DNA of 42,637 nucleotides from Verrucomicrobiaceae bacterium (GTDB lineage: Bacteria > Verrucomicrobiota > Verrucomicrobiia > Verrucomicrobiales > Verrucomicrobiaceae): the NCBI GenBank assembly GCA_016795485.1, contig JAEUHM010000047.1, positions 1 to 42,637 on the forward strand, in the 5' to 3' direction. Position 1 is the stretch's first letter. The number at the start of each line of letters is the position of its first letter. The notes beneath the pieces were generated by a model. It made no database searches, had not been told where the DNA came from, and was given only the letters and a program-made list of their open reading frames with translations. The translations under genes and the position numbers were made by a program. Below are positions 8,374 through 17,979 of the stretch, piece after piece.

Positions 8374-9507
8374 CTACTTTTGGTAGATTGGAAGGAAATG
8401 ATGATACACGCTGATGCTCAATAAAGCGAGCGATGTGGCGTAAACCGGACCCGCTGACTTTTCATTGCCATTCTTCGGGAACCAAGCACCCTCGGGGCTT
8501 TGCGCCTTGACTAGAATATCCTCTGTCCTACGACGTGCCGTGGCTGCAAGGTCTCCTCCGCGCTGATACATGCCTTGGGCGTAGTAGTAGTTTCCGTAGT
8601 AGAACCAGGGTTCATTCAACTCAGGCGGCGACTTCATCAAGAAGTTGGCGCCACCAACAACCTCGGGAGCATCGTAATGGCCACAGACGACCAAACTGAG
8701 CAACCCAGCAGCTGTGGTGCTGAACGTCTGACGTCCGCCATAGGGTTCATAGCTGAACGCTGCGGCGAGGTCCTTGGGCCGACCGTTTGCATCCCGCTCA
8801 CTTCTATAGCTCCGCTTGATGTAGGCCACGGCATCTGCAATGGCATCGGCAGGCACGTCCAAACCTGCGTTTTTCGCGGCTCGCAGAGACATGAGTTGCC
8901 AGACGGAGACGGAAATGTCCGAGTCGCTACTTTGCGGCTCATAGCGCCAGCCACCTTTGTTGGAGTCGTTTTTCTTTACCCTTTGTGCAGACAAGATAAG
9001 CTTCACACCTGCTTCAGCGAGTTCGTGCACTTTTTTGTCCGTCCCTGCATCCACCGACATACCTAACATCTCAGTGAGCATTAAGGTAATGATGCCGTGG
9101 CCATACATGCGGGATCGATCACTCTTACCCAGGTAGCCATGCTCGTCCGGCGCAATGTTATCCACAACAAACTTGAGCCCTTTGGCTGCTGCTCGGCCTT
9201 CTGGAGTTGGATCGCTTGGCACATGGCCCACAGAAGAGAGCCCCATGAGGGCGAGAGAGGTCATCGCCGCGCTATGGGACGGAACATCACCCGGGGCGAC
9301 CTTTTGTTCATTCGCTTGGTCAGAGAAATAGCCTGTCGACTTCTGCTGCTTCATCAGCCAAGCCACGGCACGATCTACAGCTTGCTTCACCTGTGGCGAA
9401 ATGGGATCTGTCTTCTCTGCTGCGGTCAGAATGGAGGCCAGGGCGAGAAACGCGACGAATGTGAGCTTCATGGGCTTAGATGTGAACGAGAGATAATCCT
9501 TGGGCAT
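8374..9507 (-). CDS. Secreted alpha-toroid (prenyltransferase/squalene-cyclase repeat) protein
   Basis: A 377-aa protein with an N-terminal hydrophobic export signal (MKLTFVAFLALASILTAAEK from residue 13) and a series of helical-hairpin repeats of the squalene-oxidase/prenyltransferase type. Signs include AVAWLMKQQKSTGYF, GLKFVVDNI, GGWRYEP, SVWQLMSLRAAKNAG, AAGLLSLVVCG and EGAWFP, each a GxW/F-type repeat near a small-residue helix. The catalytic DxDD of cyclases is not seen, so it is probably a binding scaffold in the periplasm. The ATG at 9507 overlaps the stop of the upstream giant gene by one base (TAATG), implying translational coupling; ATG 9471 would begin exactly at the signal peptide and is a real alternative. 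Confidence 0.8.
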   Translation of the reverse strand: MPKDYLSFTSKPMKLTFVAFLALASILTAAEKTDPISPQVKQAVDRAVAWLMKQQKSTGYFSDQANEQKVAPGDVPSHSAAMTSLALMGLSSVGHVPSDPTPEGRAAAKGLKFVVDNIAPDEHGYLGKSDRSRMYGHGIITLMLTEMLGMSVDAGTDKKVHELAEAGVKLILSAQRVKKNDSNKGGWRYEPQSSDSDISVSVWQLMSLRAAKNAGLDVPADAIADAVAYIKRSYRSERDANGRPKDLAAAFSYEPYGGRQTFSTTAAGLLSLVVCGHYDAPEVVGGANFLMKSPPELNEPWFYYGNYYYAQGMYQRGGDLAATARRRTEDILVKAQSPEGAWFPKNGNEKSAGPVYATSLALLSISVYHHFLPIYQK

Positions 9508-12500
9508 TACTTTTTGGCTCTCGCGGCGATAGCTTTGTAGTAGTTCTCGATGGCGGCTCGGTACTCTGGAGCGGCCTCTTGGCGAGCGGCCTCCGTGAGG
9601 TCCTCAGCCATGCGAGCGGGAAGTTTACCCCAGTCTCCATTCATAAGAACCTCAATGGGAACAAGCGTCCCATCCTCCGCTTTCACAAGTTGGGAGAAGT
9701 TGCCACCTTCCTGGTTGGGTTGGCCAGGAGAGTCCTCGTTAGGCTTGCCTGGCTGCTGCTTTCCTTGTTGGCCTTGCTGGCTTTGACCTGGCACTTTTCC
9801 TTGAGCGCGTGCTTGAGCCATGGACTGCTGCTGGTTCTCCTGAGCGTTGGCTAGACTTTGCTGAGCTTGCTGACCAGACTGCTGCTGACCACTCTGTTGC
9901 TGCCCTGCTTGAGCTTGGGCCTGCTGTCCCCCAAGAGGATGCAGCATCTGATCCAACTGATCCAACGCATTGGCGAGATCGCGTGCCTCTGCTTGTTGGA
10001 GGGCTGGAGTCTCGGAAGTGTCGGGTGCATTGGCTGCCGTGAGTTCTGCGCTCTTTGCACCTTCTTGAGCAGAAGCCTGAGCACTGCGCGCCGCCTCCGG
10101 AGTAGCATTGGCTGGCTGTGTTTTTGTCGACTTTGCGGTCGCATTCAATTGCTCGCTTGCTTGGGCTGTCTTCTTCGCGGCTTCGGGCTGATCAAGTCGG
10201 GATTGATGACGCGCAACCCTAGCCAATTCATGCCCGGCAGCTTCTGCTGCATCACCCAAGAAGCTTGGTTGATTGGCCTTCTCGCTCAATGACGTCTCAG
10301 CCTCTTTCGCGGCCTGACTCGCGAGTTCTGCAAGAGCGCGTTGCATGGGAGCACTGCGCTTGAGTTGATCTTCCAGCGCCTTCAGCGCTGCTTCCGGGTT
10401 CTTTCCTGCGGCTTCAGCGATCTTGGCCAGTTCCTCAGCTGCGTTGTAAGCTTCATCCAAAGGTTCCTGCACGCCAAGCTGTTGCTCCATCTGGGCCAAT
10501 TGTTGCATCTGCTCTTGGCTGACTTGCTGGCCCGCTTCCATCTGTCCAAACGCTTGGGCTAGTTGCTGAAGAGCGTCAGCGGTCGACTTTTGCGCCTGAG
10601 CCGCATTGTTGAGTGCTTCGGCCTGTGGTTTGGATGCTTGAGCTTGAGTGGCCTGCCTTAAGTTTTGAGCGATCTGTGGTGACTTCTGCCGCATCTGTTC
10701 CAGCGCAACATCAGCAGTGCGGGCCAATTGCCGTTGATTCTCGTCAGCAAGCGTGGCCGCATTCGCTTCCTGGCGCAAAGCTGCCTGCAGAGCAGTCATT
10801 TGTTCAGCATTCTCTGCCGCCTCTGGCTGTATCTGGCGGGCCTGATCCGCCACTTCGGCCACTGGTTTCTGCGCTTCTGCGTTTTGAGCAGCATTCTGGG
10901 TCTTGTCTTTGGTCTGATTCAAGTCTTGTGCGACTTGCTTCATCATCTCGCTCACTTTTGGCGCAAGAGCAGCAATCTGGTCGCGAGCGGCCTTTGCTCT
11001 GGGTGCTAGTGCGTCAGCTACTTCTTTGGCTCTTGTTTGGGCTTCACCAAGATTCGCTGGAGGCGGCGGAGCAGGCTGGTTGGATTGCTGTTGTAGTTGA
11101 GCGTTCTGGGCGAGTTGTTGAGAAGCGTTCTTTGCTTGGTCCGCCGCTTGCTGGGCCGTTTGCTGAAGTTTAGGATCAGCATTACCCTCTGGAGTGCGGC
11201 GGAGAGCTTGTGGCAACTGCTTTAGCTGTTCGGACGCCTGTTGGGCCGCTTCGGCGGCTTTTTGAGGCTCATCCGAGGCTCGCTGAGTGGCCGCAATGGA
11301 TTGGCGAGCAGCCGCCTCGTCCAATGCGCGGGTGGCTTCATTGGCAAGACCTTCGGCTTCCAGTGTCCGAGTGGCTTGCGCGAGAGCCTGTGCTTCTGCC
11401 TGAGTCTTTTCGAGTTGGCCCACATCCTTATTGGCCGTGGATGCCTGTTCAGCAAGCTTTGCTGCCGCACGGCTGGCGCGGTTTGCATCCAGGGCGGCGG
11501 CTGTGTTGGTCATTGGGTTCTGTTCCCGCAGTTCTGCCTGATCTTGAAGCTGCTTACTGGCCTCACGTAGCTTATTCTCGGCGCGCTGAGCATCAGTAAG
11601 ACCATCTTTCGATGGTTTCTCGCGCTTAGGCGGGTTCTTGGCATCTGCGGCTGCTTGTTTCAGGTCATTCTGTGCTTGCTCAAGCGCCACGAGTGCCGGG
11701 TTATCCATCTGCTGAAGACGCTGACGCATCTCTGATGCACGTCTGGCTGCGTCTTGTGCGATGTTCTTCACGGCATCCGCATTGCGCTGCATTCGCTGGG
11801 CAAGATTGTCAGCGGCACCGTAAAGATGTTCCGGACTCTTGGTCTGAGGTGTGACCGACTGAGGAGGATTGGCTGCCTGAGGTGGGTCATCTTTGTCCAA
11901 TGACTCTGCGAGATCGCGCGTTGCCTCTTCGATCTGCTTCTGAGACTGATTGATCTGGTTCTGTTGCCCACCGTTGATCTGCTGCTTTAGAGCGTCGAGA
12001 TCGTCTTTCACTGCTGTCTGTGCTGCAAGTGCCGCACGCTGTTGCTCTTGCCATTTGGCCCGTTGCGAGGCATCCCGGTTCGCAATTAGCGACTGGTCAC
12101 GGAGTTGTGCTTGCTGCCTAGCAGCGAGTTGCGATACTTGAGCAGCAACCTGGGCAGTATCATCTGCGGCAAAGACTTCTGCGGCACTGCGAATTGAGTT
12201 GGCAGCACTCGAAGTTTCGCTCGCCATCTTTTTGAGCGTGTCCGTGGTCTCGCTTTCAGGCTCCTTTGCAGCAATCTCTTCCATGCGTTTAAGAGAGCCA
12301 TTCCGCAACTGCGCAACGCGCTGTCCCAATTGCCGGACCTCTTCCGCATCGAGCGGAGAGGGCGCTGCTTGAGCCGCTTTCTTCAATTGCTCCCAGACTT
12401 CGTCCGCTTGCTCACGTGTGCGCTCAAGTTGCTGCTTCATTCGAGCAAGCTGAGTTTCAGCCTCGGGCTCGACTTGCCCTGCCTTTTCCTTGCGGATGGT

Positions 12501-14141
12501 CTTCTGAATAGCAGAGGTGTCTTTGGTGAGATCACGAGCGCGCTCTTCAAGTTCTTTGGAGAGTTCAGCAAGCCGACGTTGCTCAGCCGCCCAGACTCGC
12601 TTTTGTGGATCGACGGTGCGATCAAGAATAATAATGCGCAGCACCGGAGACTCAGCGCGTTGCCCCTTCAAGTCCGTAGCGACGAGACGCGTCTGCACAG
12701 AGTCTCCTGCTTGTAGTTGTAGCGTGGCGAGTTGAAGGCTCTCGGTCACTTTGGTTTCCTTGCCGGGCTTCTCTGCCAGCACTTTGCCGGTCCATTTTGC
12801 ACCGTTCACTGAGTGCTCGAGGGATACCTGGGCAAGACCGACGTCATCAGAGGCGTCTCCGGTAAAACGCACGACATCATCAGCCAACAGACTGAGTTGG
12901 GTCTCCGCAGGCGCGGTCATTGTAACTACCGGAGGGAGGTCTGGAAGCAGAGTGATGCGCCAGGAAGCCGATTCCTCGTTCGTAAAGCCGGTCTCGGTCG
13001 AGGTGAGATTCAATGCCCATGCTTCTGACTTCCCGTCGAGAGTTAAGCTTGTGCGGAGTATAGAATCTCCATCCTCGCGGGTTACAAGCGGTGCATCTGG
13101 GTGCAGAGGCAGGTCTGGATTCAATACAATAGCCGCTTCTGACACGGGCTGGTTGCACTTCATCGTCAGTTTTACCGTACTACCCTCGAGCGCTTCAATA
13201 TCGCCGTGATCTTCTGAGCTCTTCAACTCTGGTAGACCCGAGTAGGCAGGCGGAACGATGATTTTCTCGAACTCTACGACGCGTGGACGTGCTCTCGCTT
13301 GCAATAGATGCCAGGAACTGATGCCATCCAGCGCACGGACCCTAAAACGGACGTCCGTTTGTCCTACCGGAACTCGTGCTTCGAATCTCTGTCCATCTAT
13401 TTTGGCCAGTTCCATCCGACGAGACGCAGAAGTCAGCTCACCGTATTCGATCTCGGCCGAATCGACCGCCTCGCCTTCGATTCGGACGGCGACATCGACT
13501 TCGGATGCAATTGGGGCGAGGGACTTATCACCTGACGGAGTCTCAATGAAGATCTTGACGCTAGAAGGACGCTCCAGATTGGCGAATGGTAGTGCTGCAC
13601 GTGCCAGGAACCCTGGGAAATGCAGGCGCGGCACGGCTGATAACCCGCACGCCAGCAACGCGATCAAGAACAGTCGCTTCAACCAAGGATAAACCGGAGT
13701 AGCAGGTAGGCGCTTCTTCCAGTCGACCGACTTTACGGCCTCCGAGACTTCATCTTGGAGCTTAGCCCGGAACTCAGGAGAATCTTTGACGGTTGCTGGA
13801 TCGGCTTGGGAGAGCTCGACCGCAGCAAGCAGCTTTTCGTGAAGCTCGGGCGCGGTCTGCTCTGCCCCCGCAGCGACTCCCAACTGATTCGATGCGGAAT
13901 GCCTTGCGCTCAGAGCCCATTTCCACGCCAACCACGCGCAGAGGAGATAAGCCACGACCGAAGTCCAAGGTCTGACGCTGTCGGGCAGCAACCATGCACG
14001 GTCCAGCAGTGCCAAAAGCGATAGTAGGCCGAGGCAGAGTGCCAGCAGGATGAACAGTGCCTTTCTAGAAAGGATACCGTTGTGCCGCGAGCGGTAGGCA
14101 GCCAGTGCCTGGCGGGTGTTTTGTCTGAGCGAAAGGTCCAT
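9507..14141 (-). CDS. DUF4175-like giant membrane protein with Ala/Gln-rich coiled coil
   Basis: A 1544-aa protein. Two hydrophobic helices lie near residues 27-46 and 58-76 and a third near 154-170. They enclose a conserved-looking helical loop (LHEKLLAAVELSQ). About 190-520 is beta-rich and Ig-like, with IVPPAYSGLP and DDVGLAQVSLEHSVNGAKW blocks typical of DUF4175-type proteins. From about 540 to 1480 it is almost uninterrupted coiled coil, extremely rich in Ala, Gln, Glu and Lys, then a Gln/Gly-rich low-complexity stretch. A short conserved tail contains NGDWGKLPARM and AIENYYKAIAAR. It would sit in the inner membrane with a very long soluble rod. In related genomes I recall such proteins near MoxR/DUF58/vWA clusters; none is present here. 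Start 14141 (MDLSLRQNTRQ) is chosen; longer readings run into the divergent gene's promoter. Confidence 0.8.
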   Translation of the reverse strand: MDLSLRQNTRQALAAYRSRHNGILSRKALFILLALCLGLLSLLALLDRAWLLPDSVRPWTSVVAYLLCAWLAWKWALSARHSASNQLGVAAGAEQTAPELHEKLLAAVELSQADPATVKDSPEFRAKLQDEVSEAVKSVDWKKRLPATPVYPWLKRLFLIALLACGLSAVPRLHFPGFLARAALPFANLERPSSVKIFIETPSGDKSLAPIASEVDVAVRIEGEAVDSAEIEYGELTSASRRMELAKIDGQRFEARVPVGQTDVRFRVRALDGISSWHLLQARARPRVVEFEKIIVPPAYSGLPELKSSEDHGDIEALEGSTVKLTMKCNQPVSEAAIVLNPDLPLHPDAPLVTREDGDSILRTSLTLDGKSEAWALNLTSTETGFTNEESASWRITLLPDLPPVVTMTAPAETQLSLLADDVVRFTGDASDDVGLAQVSLEHSVNGAKWTGKVLAEKPGKETKVTESLQLATLQLQAGDSVQTRLVATDLKGQRAESPVLRIIILDRTVDPQKRVWAAEQRRLAELSKELEERARDLTKDTSAIQKTIRKEKAGQVEPEAETQLARMKQQLERTREQADEVWEQLKKAAQAAPSPLDAEEVRQLGQRVAQLRNGSLKRMEEIAAKEPESETTDTLKKMASETSSAANSIRSAAEVFAADDTAQVAAQVSQLAARQQAQLRDQSLIANRDASQRAKWQEQQRAALAAQTAVKDDLDALKQQINGGQQNQINQSQKQIEEATRDLAESLDKDDPPQAANPPQSVTPQTKSPEHLYGAADNLAQRMQRNADAVKNIAQDAARRASEMRQRLQQMDNPALVALEQAQNDLKQAAADAKNPPKREKPSKDGLTDAQRAENKLREASKQLQDQAELREQNPMTNTAAALDANRASRAAAKLAEQASTANKDVGQLEKTQAEAQALAQATRTLEAEGLANEATRALDEAAARQSIAATQRASDEPQKAAEAAQQASEQLKQLPQALRRTPEGNADPKLQQTAQQAADQAKNASQQLAQNAQLQQQSNQPAPPPPANLGEAQTRAKEVADALAPRAKAARDQIAALAPKVSEMMKQVAQDLNQTKDKTQNAAQNAEAQKPVAEVADQARQIQPEAAENAEQMTALQAALRQEANAATLADENQRQLARTADVALEQMRQKSPQIAQNLRQATQAQASKPQAEALNNAAQAQKSTADALQQLAQAFGQMEAGQQVSQEQMQQLAQMEQQLGVQEPLDEAYNAAEELAKIAEAAGKNPEAALKALEDQLKRSAPMQRALAELASQAAKEAETSLSEKANQPSFLGDAAEAAGHELARVARHQSRLDQPEAAKKTAQASEQLNATAKSTKTQPANATPEAARSAQASAQEGAKSAELTAANAPDTSETPALQQAEARDLANALDQLDQMLHPLGGQQAQAQAGQQQSGQQQSGQQAQQSLANAQENQQQSMAQARAQGKVPGQSQQGQQGKQQPGKPNEDSPGQPNQEGGNFSQLVKAEDGTLVPIEVLMNGDWGKLPARMAEDLTEAARQEAAPEYRAAIENYYKAIAARAKK

Positions 14142-14234
14142 TTTGGAGAACAGAGATAACGCGGTGCAGCCCGTTGTCATTTCCGGGTTTGCAGCGGGAT
14201 TCCGTTCAATTGTGAGGGTCCGGGAGCCCAAAAG
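14142..14234. promoter_or_regulatory. Divergent intergenic region between DUF4175-like and PSCyt1 genes
   Basis: The 93 bases separate two opposed start codons and must hold promoters for both the giant membrane protein (minus) and the cytochrome/DUF1501 pair (plus). No convincing promoter boxes or operator palindromes are visible by eye; the call is from arrangement only. Confidence 0.3.
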
Positions 14235-16559
14235 ATGAAAGCGACAGCGGGTCTCGGCGTTTCGAGAGGCGTGATCACGAAGCGCATCGCAGCAGGAGTT
14301 CTATTTGGCTGGTTCGTCTTGCCGCTCGCAGCCGCGCCTAAAGAAGTGGATGCGCGCGGGGCTGCGTTTTTTGAATCCAAGATCCGACCGCTGCTGGTGC
14401 AGCACTGCTATAAGTGCCACAGCGAGGCAGAAGGCGAGAGAAAGGGCGGGCTGCTTCTCGATCGCCAAGCTGGATGGCTGGATGGCGGGGACAGCGGCCA
14501 AACGATCATCCCCGGTGATGTGGAGGGGTCAATCTTCATCAAAGCAATCCGCTATTCTGACGAAGACATGCAGATGCCGCCAAAGTATCAACTGGATCAG
14601 GACGTGGTGGAGCTACTAGAGCAGTGGGTGAGGATGGGAGCGCCAGGGCCTAAGCAAGACATCGGTGAAACTGCATTTTCCAAACTGGGAGACCAGGACA
14701 TTCTCTTTGAGCGGGCGAAAACGCACTGGGCCTTCCAGCCCGTAAAATCGGTGGAACCTCCGAAAACAGGCCATGATGACTGGGACGCGCACCCGGTGGA
14801 TCGCTTCGTTTTCGCCAAGATGAAGGAGAAAGGACTAACGCCTTCTCCTCAGGCGAAGCCGACCGTTCTCCAGCGGCGGCTGGCTTACGACCTGACCGGA
14901 TTGCCTCCTGACGACAAAATGCAGAGCAGTGTGGCGGCAGAAATCGAGAGGCTGATGAAATCACCACATTTCGGCGAGCACCTAGCACGTCTATGGTTAG
15001 ACGTGGCCCGCTATGCCGACACCGCCAATGTTACGGTGCCGGCGGTGCGAATGGAGACCTACTATCCATTCGCATTCACGTATCGCGACTACGTGATCGA
15101 GGCATTTAACAAAGACAAACCGTACGATCAGTTCATCAAAGAACAACTCGCGGCAGACTTGATGGGCTTCAAAGATCGTGCACCCGAGCAGGCAGCACTT
15201 GGATTCATTGCCGTGACGCCATTCACCGCAGCGCCTCATGACTTTGTGGATGACGTGATCGATACGACGACTCGTGGGCTATTGGGTCTCACCGTTGCGT
15301 GTGCACGATGTCACGATCACAAGTTCGAACCCGTGCCAACGGCGGATTACTACTCGCTCTACGGTGTATTTGGCTCCGTTGACCGCATTGAGCATGCCGC
15401 GTTTGGCGAGTTTCCAGTGATCGAAGGTTATGACGTGGATGCAACACTGCGTGACGATTATCAAAAGAAACGGGAAGTCATTCTCGCCAAAGTTGCAGCA
15501 GCAAAGAAGAGCGGAAAGCTTGTTGGAGCAAGGCGACCGCAGTGGCAGATCATCCAGCAGAGCGAGATGTGTGAGTTGATAACTTTTCACGATGGAGCCG
15601 GAGGCCGAGCCATCATGGTCAAAGAAAAGCCAAAGCCGATCACACCTCGCATTTTTCTACGTGGCGAGGCAGACACGCGTGGCGACTCTGTGCCAAGACG
15701 ATTCCTCAAGTTGCTCGATCCGGAACAGAAGGCCTTTCCGGAAGAAAACAGCGGTCGGCTGGTGCTAGCCAACAAGATTGTGGACCGAAGCAATCCACTG
15801 ACGGCACGCGTCATGGTAAATCGCGTGTGGGGCTTTCTGATAGGAAGTCACCTCGTGGACACTCCGTCGGACTTCGGCCTGCAAGGTGCCGCTCCCTCGC
15901 ATCCCGAGTTGCTCGACTGGCTGGCGAAAGATTTCATGGATCACGGATGGTCGTTAAAGCACCTCGTGCGCACCATTGTCAGTAGCCGCACCTATCAGCA
16001 GAGTAGCACCATGCGCAATGACATGGCTGCGGTGGATCCAACCAATCAGTGGCTCTGGCGCGCAAACTCGAAGCGGCTAAGAATTGAGCAACTGCGCGAC
16101 ACGCTACTAGCGCTAAGCGGCACGCTTGATCCCAAACTCAAAGGACACCCAAAACTCTTGTGGGATGTGGAGAGCAACAACCGCCGTAGCATTTACGGTC
16201 TGATCAACCGCATCAACACCGATCCAACGCTGCGTGCGTTTGATTTCCCATCCACCGGAGCCACGGCGGACAAACGCACTGAGAACATCGTGCCTCAGCA
16301 GTCTCTCTTTGCGCTGAACTCACCCTTCCTCATCGCCAAAGCGAAGTCTCTGGTGGAGAGCTTACATTTCAGTGACGGCATGAGCGCGGATGAAAAGGCG
16401 AACGCACTGTTTCAGCGCGTGTATCGGCGCGATGCGAGTGACAAAGAACAGCAGCGCCTAATCCCATTCCTAGCGCTCATGGAAAAGCGCAAGCAGGACC
16501 CTTGGGCCATGATTGCCCACTCGCTACTAAGCTCCAACGAGCTGCTTTACCTCGACTAA
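14235..16559 (+). CDS. Planctomycete-type cytochrome: PSCyt1-DUF1549-DUF1553 protein
   Basis: A 774-aa exported protein with an N-terminal signal region (hydrophobic AAGVLFGWFVLPLAAAP, about 19-35). PSCyt1 follows, with haem motif CYKCH (58-62) and a likely axial Met in DMQMPPK (M114). DUF1549/PSCyt2 begins at HPVDRFVFAKMKEKG (about 186), contains RRLAYDLTGLPP and carries a second CARCH motif (356-360) in CARCHDHKFEPVPTADYYSLYG. DUF1553/PSD1 runs from about 475 (FLRGEADTRGDSVPRR) through NRVWGFLIGSHLVDTPSDFG. The family is abundant in Planctomycetes and Verrucomicrobia and usually sits next to DUF1501, as here; its substrate is unknown. It lacks the long LamG-type insert seen in larger relatives. 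A DUF1501 gene follows after 13 bp. Confidence 0.93.
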   Translation: MKATAGLGVSRGVITKRIAAGVLFGWFVLPLAAAPKEVDARGAAFFESKIRPLLVQHCYKCHSEAEGERKGGLLLDRQAGWLDGGDSGQTIIPGDVEGSIFIKAIRYSDEDMQMPPKYQLDQDVVELLEQWVRMGAPGPKQDIGETAFSKLGDQDILFERAKTHWAFQPVKSVEPPKTGHDDWDAHPVDRFVFAKMKEKGLTPSPQAKPTVLQRRLAYDLTGLPPDDKMQSSVAAEIERLMKSPHFGEHLARLWLDVARYADTANVTVPAVRMETYYPFAFTYRDYVIEAFNKDKPYDQFIKEQLAADLMGFKDRAPEQAALGFIAVTPFTAAPHDFVDDVIDTTTRGLLGLTVACARCHDHKFEPVPTADYYSLYGVFGSVDRIEHAAFGEFPVIEGYDVDATLRDDYQKKREVILAKVAAAKKSGKLVGARRPQWQIIQQSEMCELITFHDGAGGRAIMVKEKPKPITPRIFLRGEADTRGDSVPRRFLKLLDPEQKAFPEENSGRLVLANKIVDRSNPLTARVMVNRVWGFLIGSHLVDTPSDFGLQGAAPSHPELLDWLAKDFMDHGWSLKHLVRTIVSSRTYQQSSTMRNDMAAVDPTNQWLWRANSKRLRIEQLRDTLLALSGTLDPKLKGHPKLLWDVESNNRRSIYGLINRINTDPTLRAFDFPSTGATADKRTENIVPQQSLFALNSPFLIAKAKSLVESLHFSDGMSADEKANALFQRVYRRDASDKEQQRLIPFLALMEKRKQDPWAMIAHSLLSSNELLYLD

Positions 16560-16572
16560 CCCTTTGCTACCC

Positions 16573-17970
16573 ATGATCCCACGACGTCTTTTCCTTCAGC
16601 GCTCTGGCTTTGGCATCGGTGCCTTGGCTGCGTCCGACTTCTTGCATGCCGAAGAAAAGGATGACGCCAATCCCCTCGCGCCTCGCCAGCCTCATTTCCC
16701 GGCAAAGGTGAAGCGCGTGATTCATCTATTCATGAACGGCGGGCCTTCTCAGATCGACACTTTCGATCCCAAGCCGCAACTAACGAAGCTCGATGGAAAA
16801 CCTCTGCCTGACTCGATCAAAGAGCGGCTTCAGCCCGTGCAGAAAGCACGTGTGGGCAACATCTTTGCCTCACCGTTTGCCTTCATGAAACATGGGCAGT
16901 CGGGACTCGAGATCAGCGAGCTGTTTCCGAATGTTGCAAAGCATGCAGACAGCCTGTGTGTGATCCGCTCAATGGTGAGTGACATCGCCAATCACTCCCC
17001 TGGGCTGCTCATGATGAACTGCGGGCACACGGTACTGGAGCGGCCCAGCATCGGCTCATGGGTGACTTACGGCCTCGGTTCGGAGAGCGCGGATCTGCCC
17101 GGTTATATCGTGCTCATGCCATCCGGCATGCCCACGGCTCAATCGAAGAACTGGACGAGCGCTTTCTTGCCAGGCTTGTACCAGGGCACTCACATCGAAA
17201 CTCAAACGAAAGGGCAACTCATTCCTGATCTCACCCGCCACGATATAGCTCCGGGCAATCAGCGGGCTCAACTTGCATTGACTCAGTTCCTAAACCGTCG
17301 TCACTTGTTAGACCATCCTGGCGACGAGCGCTTGGAATCGCGCATTCACTCCATGGAACTGGCTTTCCGCATGCAGAGTGCCGCAACAGATGCCTTTGAC
17401 CTCAAAGACGAAACAGAAACCATACGTGTGGCCTATGGCGATACACCTGTGGGCAACAACTTGCTACTTGCCCGTCGATTAGCTGAAAGGGGCGTGCGAT
17501 ACATCCAGTGCTACCACGGCACTGGTCAACCATGGGACAGTCATGGCTCACTGGTCTCGAACCACCGCAAACTCTGCAAAGAAGCAGACCAGCCAATCGC
17601 AGCATTGATCAATGACCTAAAAGAGCGAGGCCTCTGGAACGACACTCTCATCGTATGGGGAGGCGAAATGGGACGCACGTCTACGTACCAAGGCAGCAGC
17701 GACAAACCAGCCGCATTTGGCCGAGACCATCATGTGGATGGCTTTACCGTCTGGTTAGCAGGCGGTGCGGTGAAGGGAGGCCACGTTCGCGGCATAACAG
17801 ATGACTTTGGCCTTGGTGTTGCTTCTGACCCCATGCATGTGCATGACTTGCACGCGACCATCCTTCATCTGTTGGGGCTGGATCACAAAAAGCTCACTTA
17901 CCGTTGGTCCGGTCGGGACTTCCGCCTGACCGATGTGCATGGCAGCGTGGTGAAAGAGATTCTCGTTTGA
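16573..17970 (+). CDS. DUF1501 family protein with Tat signal
   Basis: A 465-aa protein starting MIPRRLFLQRSGFG, a twin-arginine export signal (R4-R5) followed by a hydrophobic stretch. The body shows DUF1501 landmarks: VIHLFMNGGPSQIDTFDPKP near the N terminus, SMVSDIANHSPG, RRLAERGVRYIQCYHG, and WGGEMGRTSTYQG with GRDHHVDGFTVWLAGGAVKGG near the C terminus. DUF1501 proteins adopt an alkaline-phosphatase/sulfatase-like fold; their reaction is not established. The start is ATG 16573 rather than an upstream TTG at 16564, because it places the twin arginines at the N terminus. Almost certainly co-transcribed and functionally paired with the preceding PSCyt1/DUF1553 protein. Confidence 0.93.
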   Translation: MIPRRLFLQRSGFGIGALAASDFLHAEEKDDANPLAPRQPHFPAKVKRVIHLFMNGGPSQIDTFDPKPQLTKLDGKPLPDSIKERLQPVQKARVGNIFASPFAFMKHGQSGLEISELFPNVAKHADSLCVIRSMVSDIANHSPGLLMMNCGHTVLERPSIGSWVTYGLGSESADLPGYIVLMPSGMPTAQSKNWTSAFLPGLYQGTHIETQTKGQLIPDLTRHDIAPGNQRAQLALTQFLNRRHLLDHPGDERLESRIHSMELAFRMQSAATDAFDLKDETETIRVAYGDTPVGNNLLLARRLAERGVRYIQCYHGTGQPWDSHGSLVSNHRKLCKEADQPIAALINDLKERGLWNDTLIVWGGEMGRTSTYQGSSDKPAAFGRDHHVDGFTVWLAGGAVKGGHVRGITDDFGLGVASDPMHVHDLHATILHLLGLDHKKLTYRWSGRDFRLTDVHGSVVKEILV

Positions 17971-17979
17971 GCAGCACCC

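Noticed and set aside
8374..9507. Terpene or hopanoid biosynthesis enzyme
   Set aside because: It has the repeat fold and an export signal, but no DxDD catalytic motif, and no hopanoid genes lie nearby; the alpha-toroid description is safer.
9550..12716. Numerous plus-strand frames and apparent repeats around CTGCTG/TTGCTG-type sequence
   Set aside because: These arise from Gln/Ala codon runs of the coiled-coil gene on the minus strand; they are not CRISPR or independent repeat arrays.
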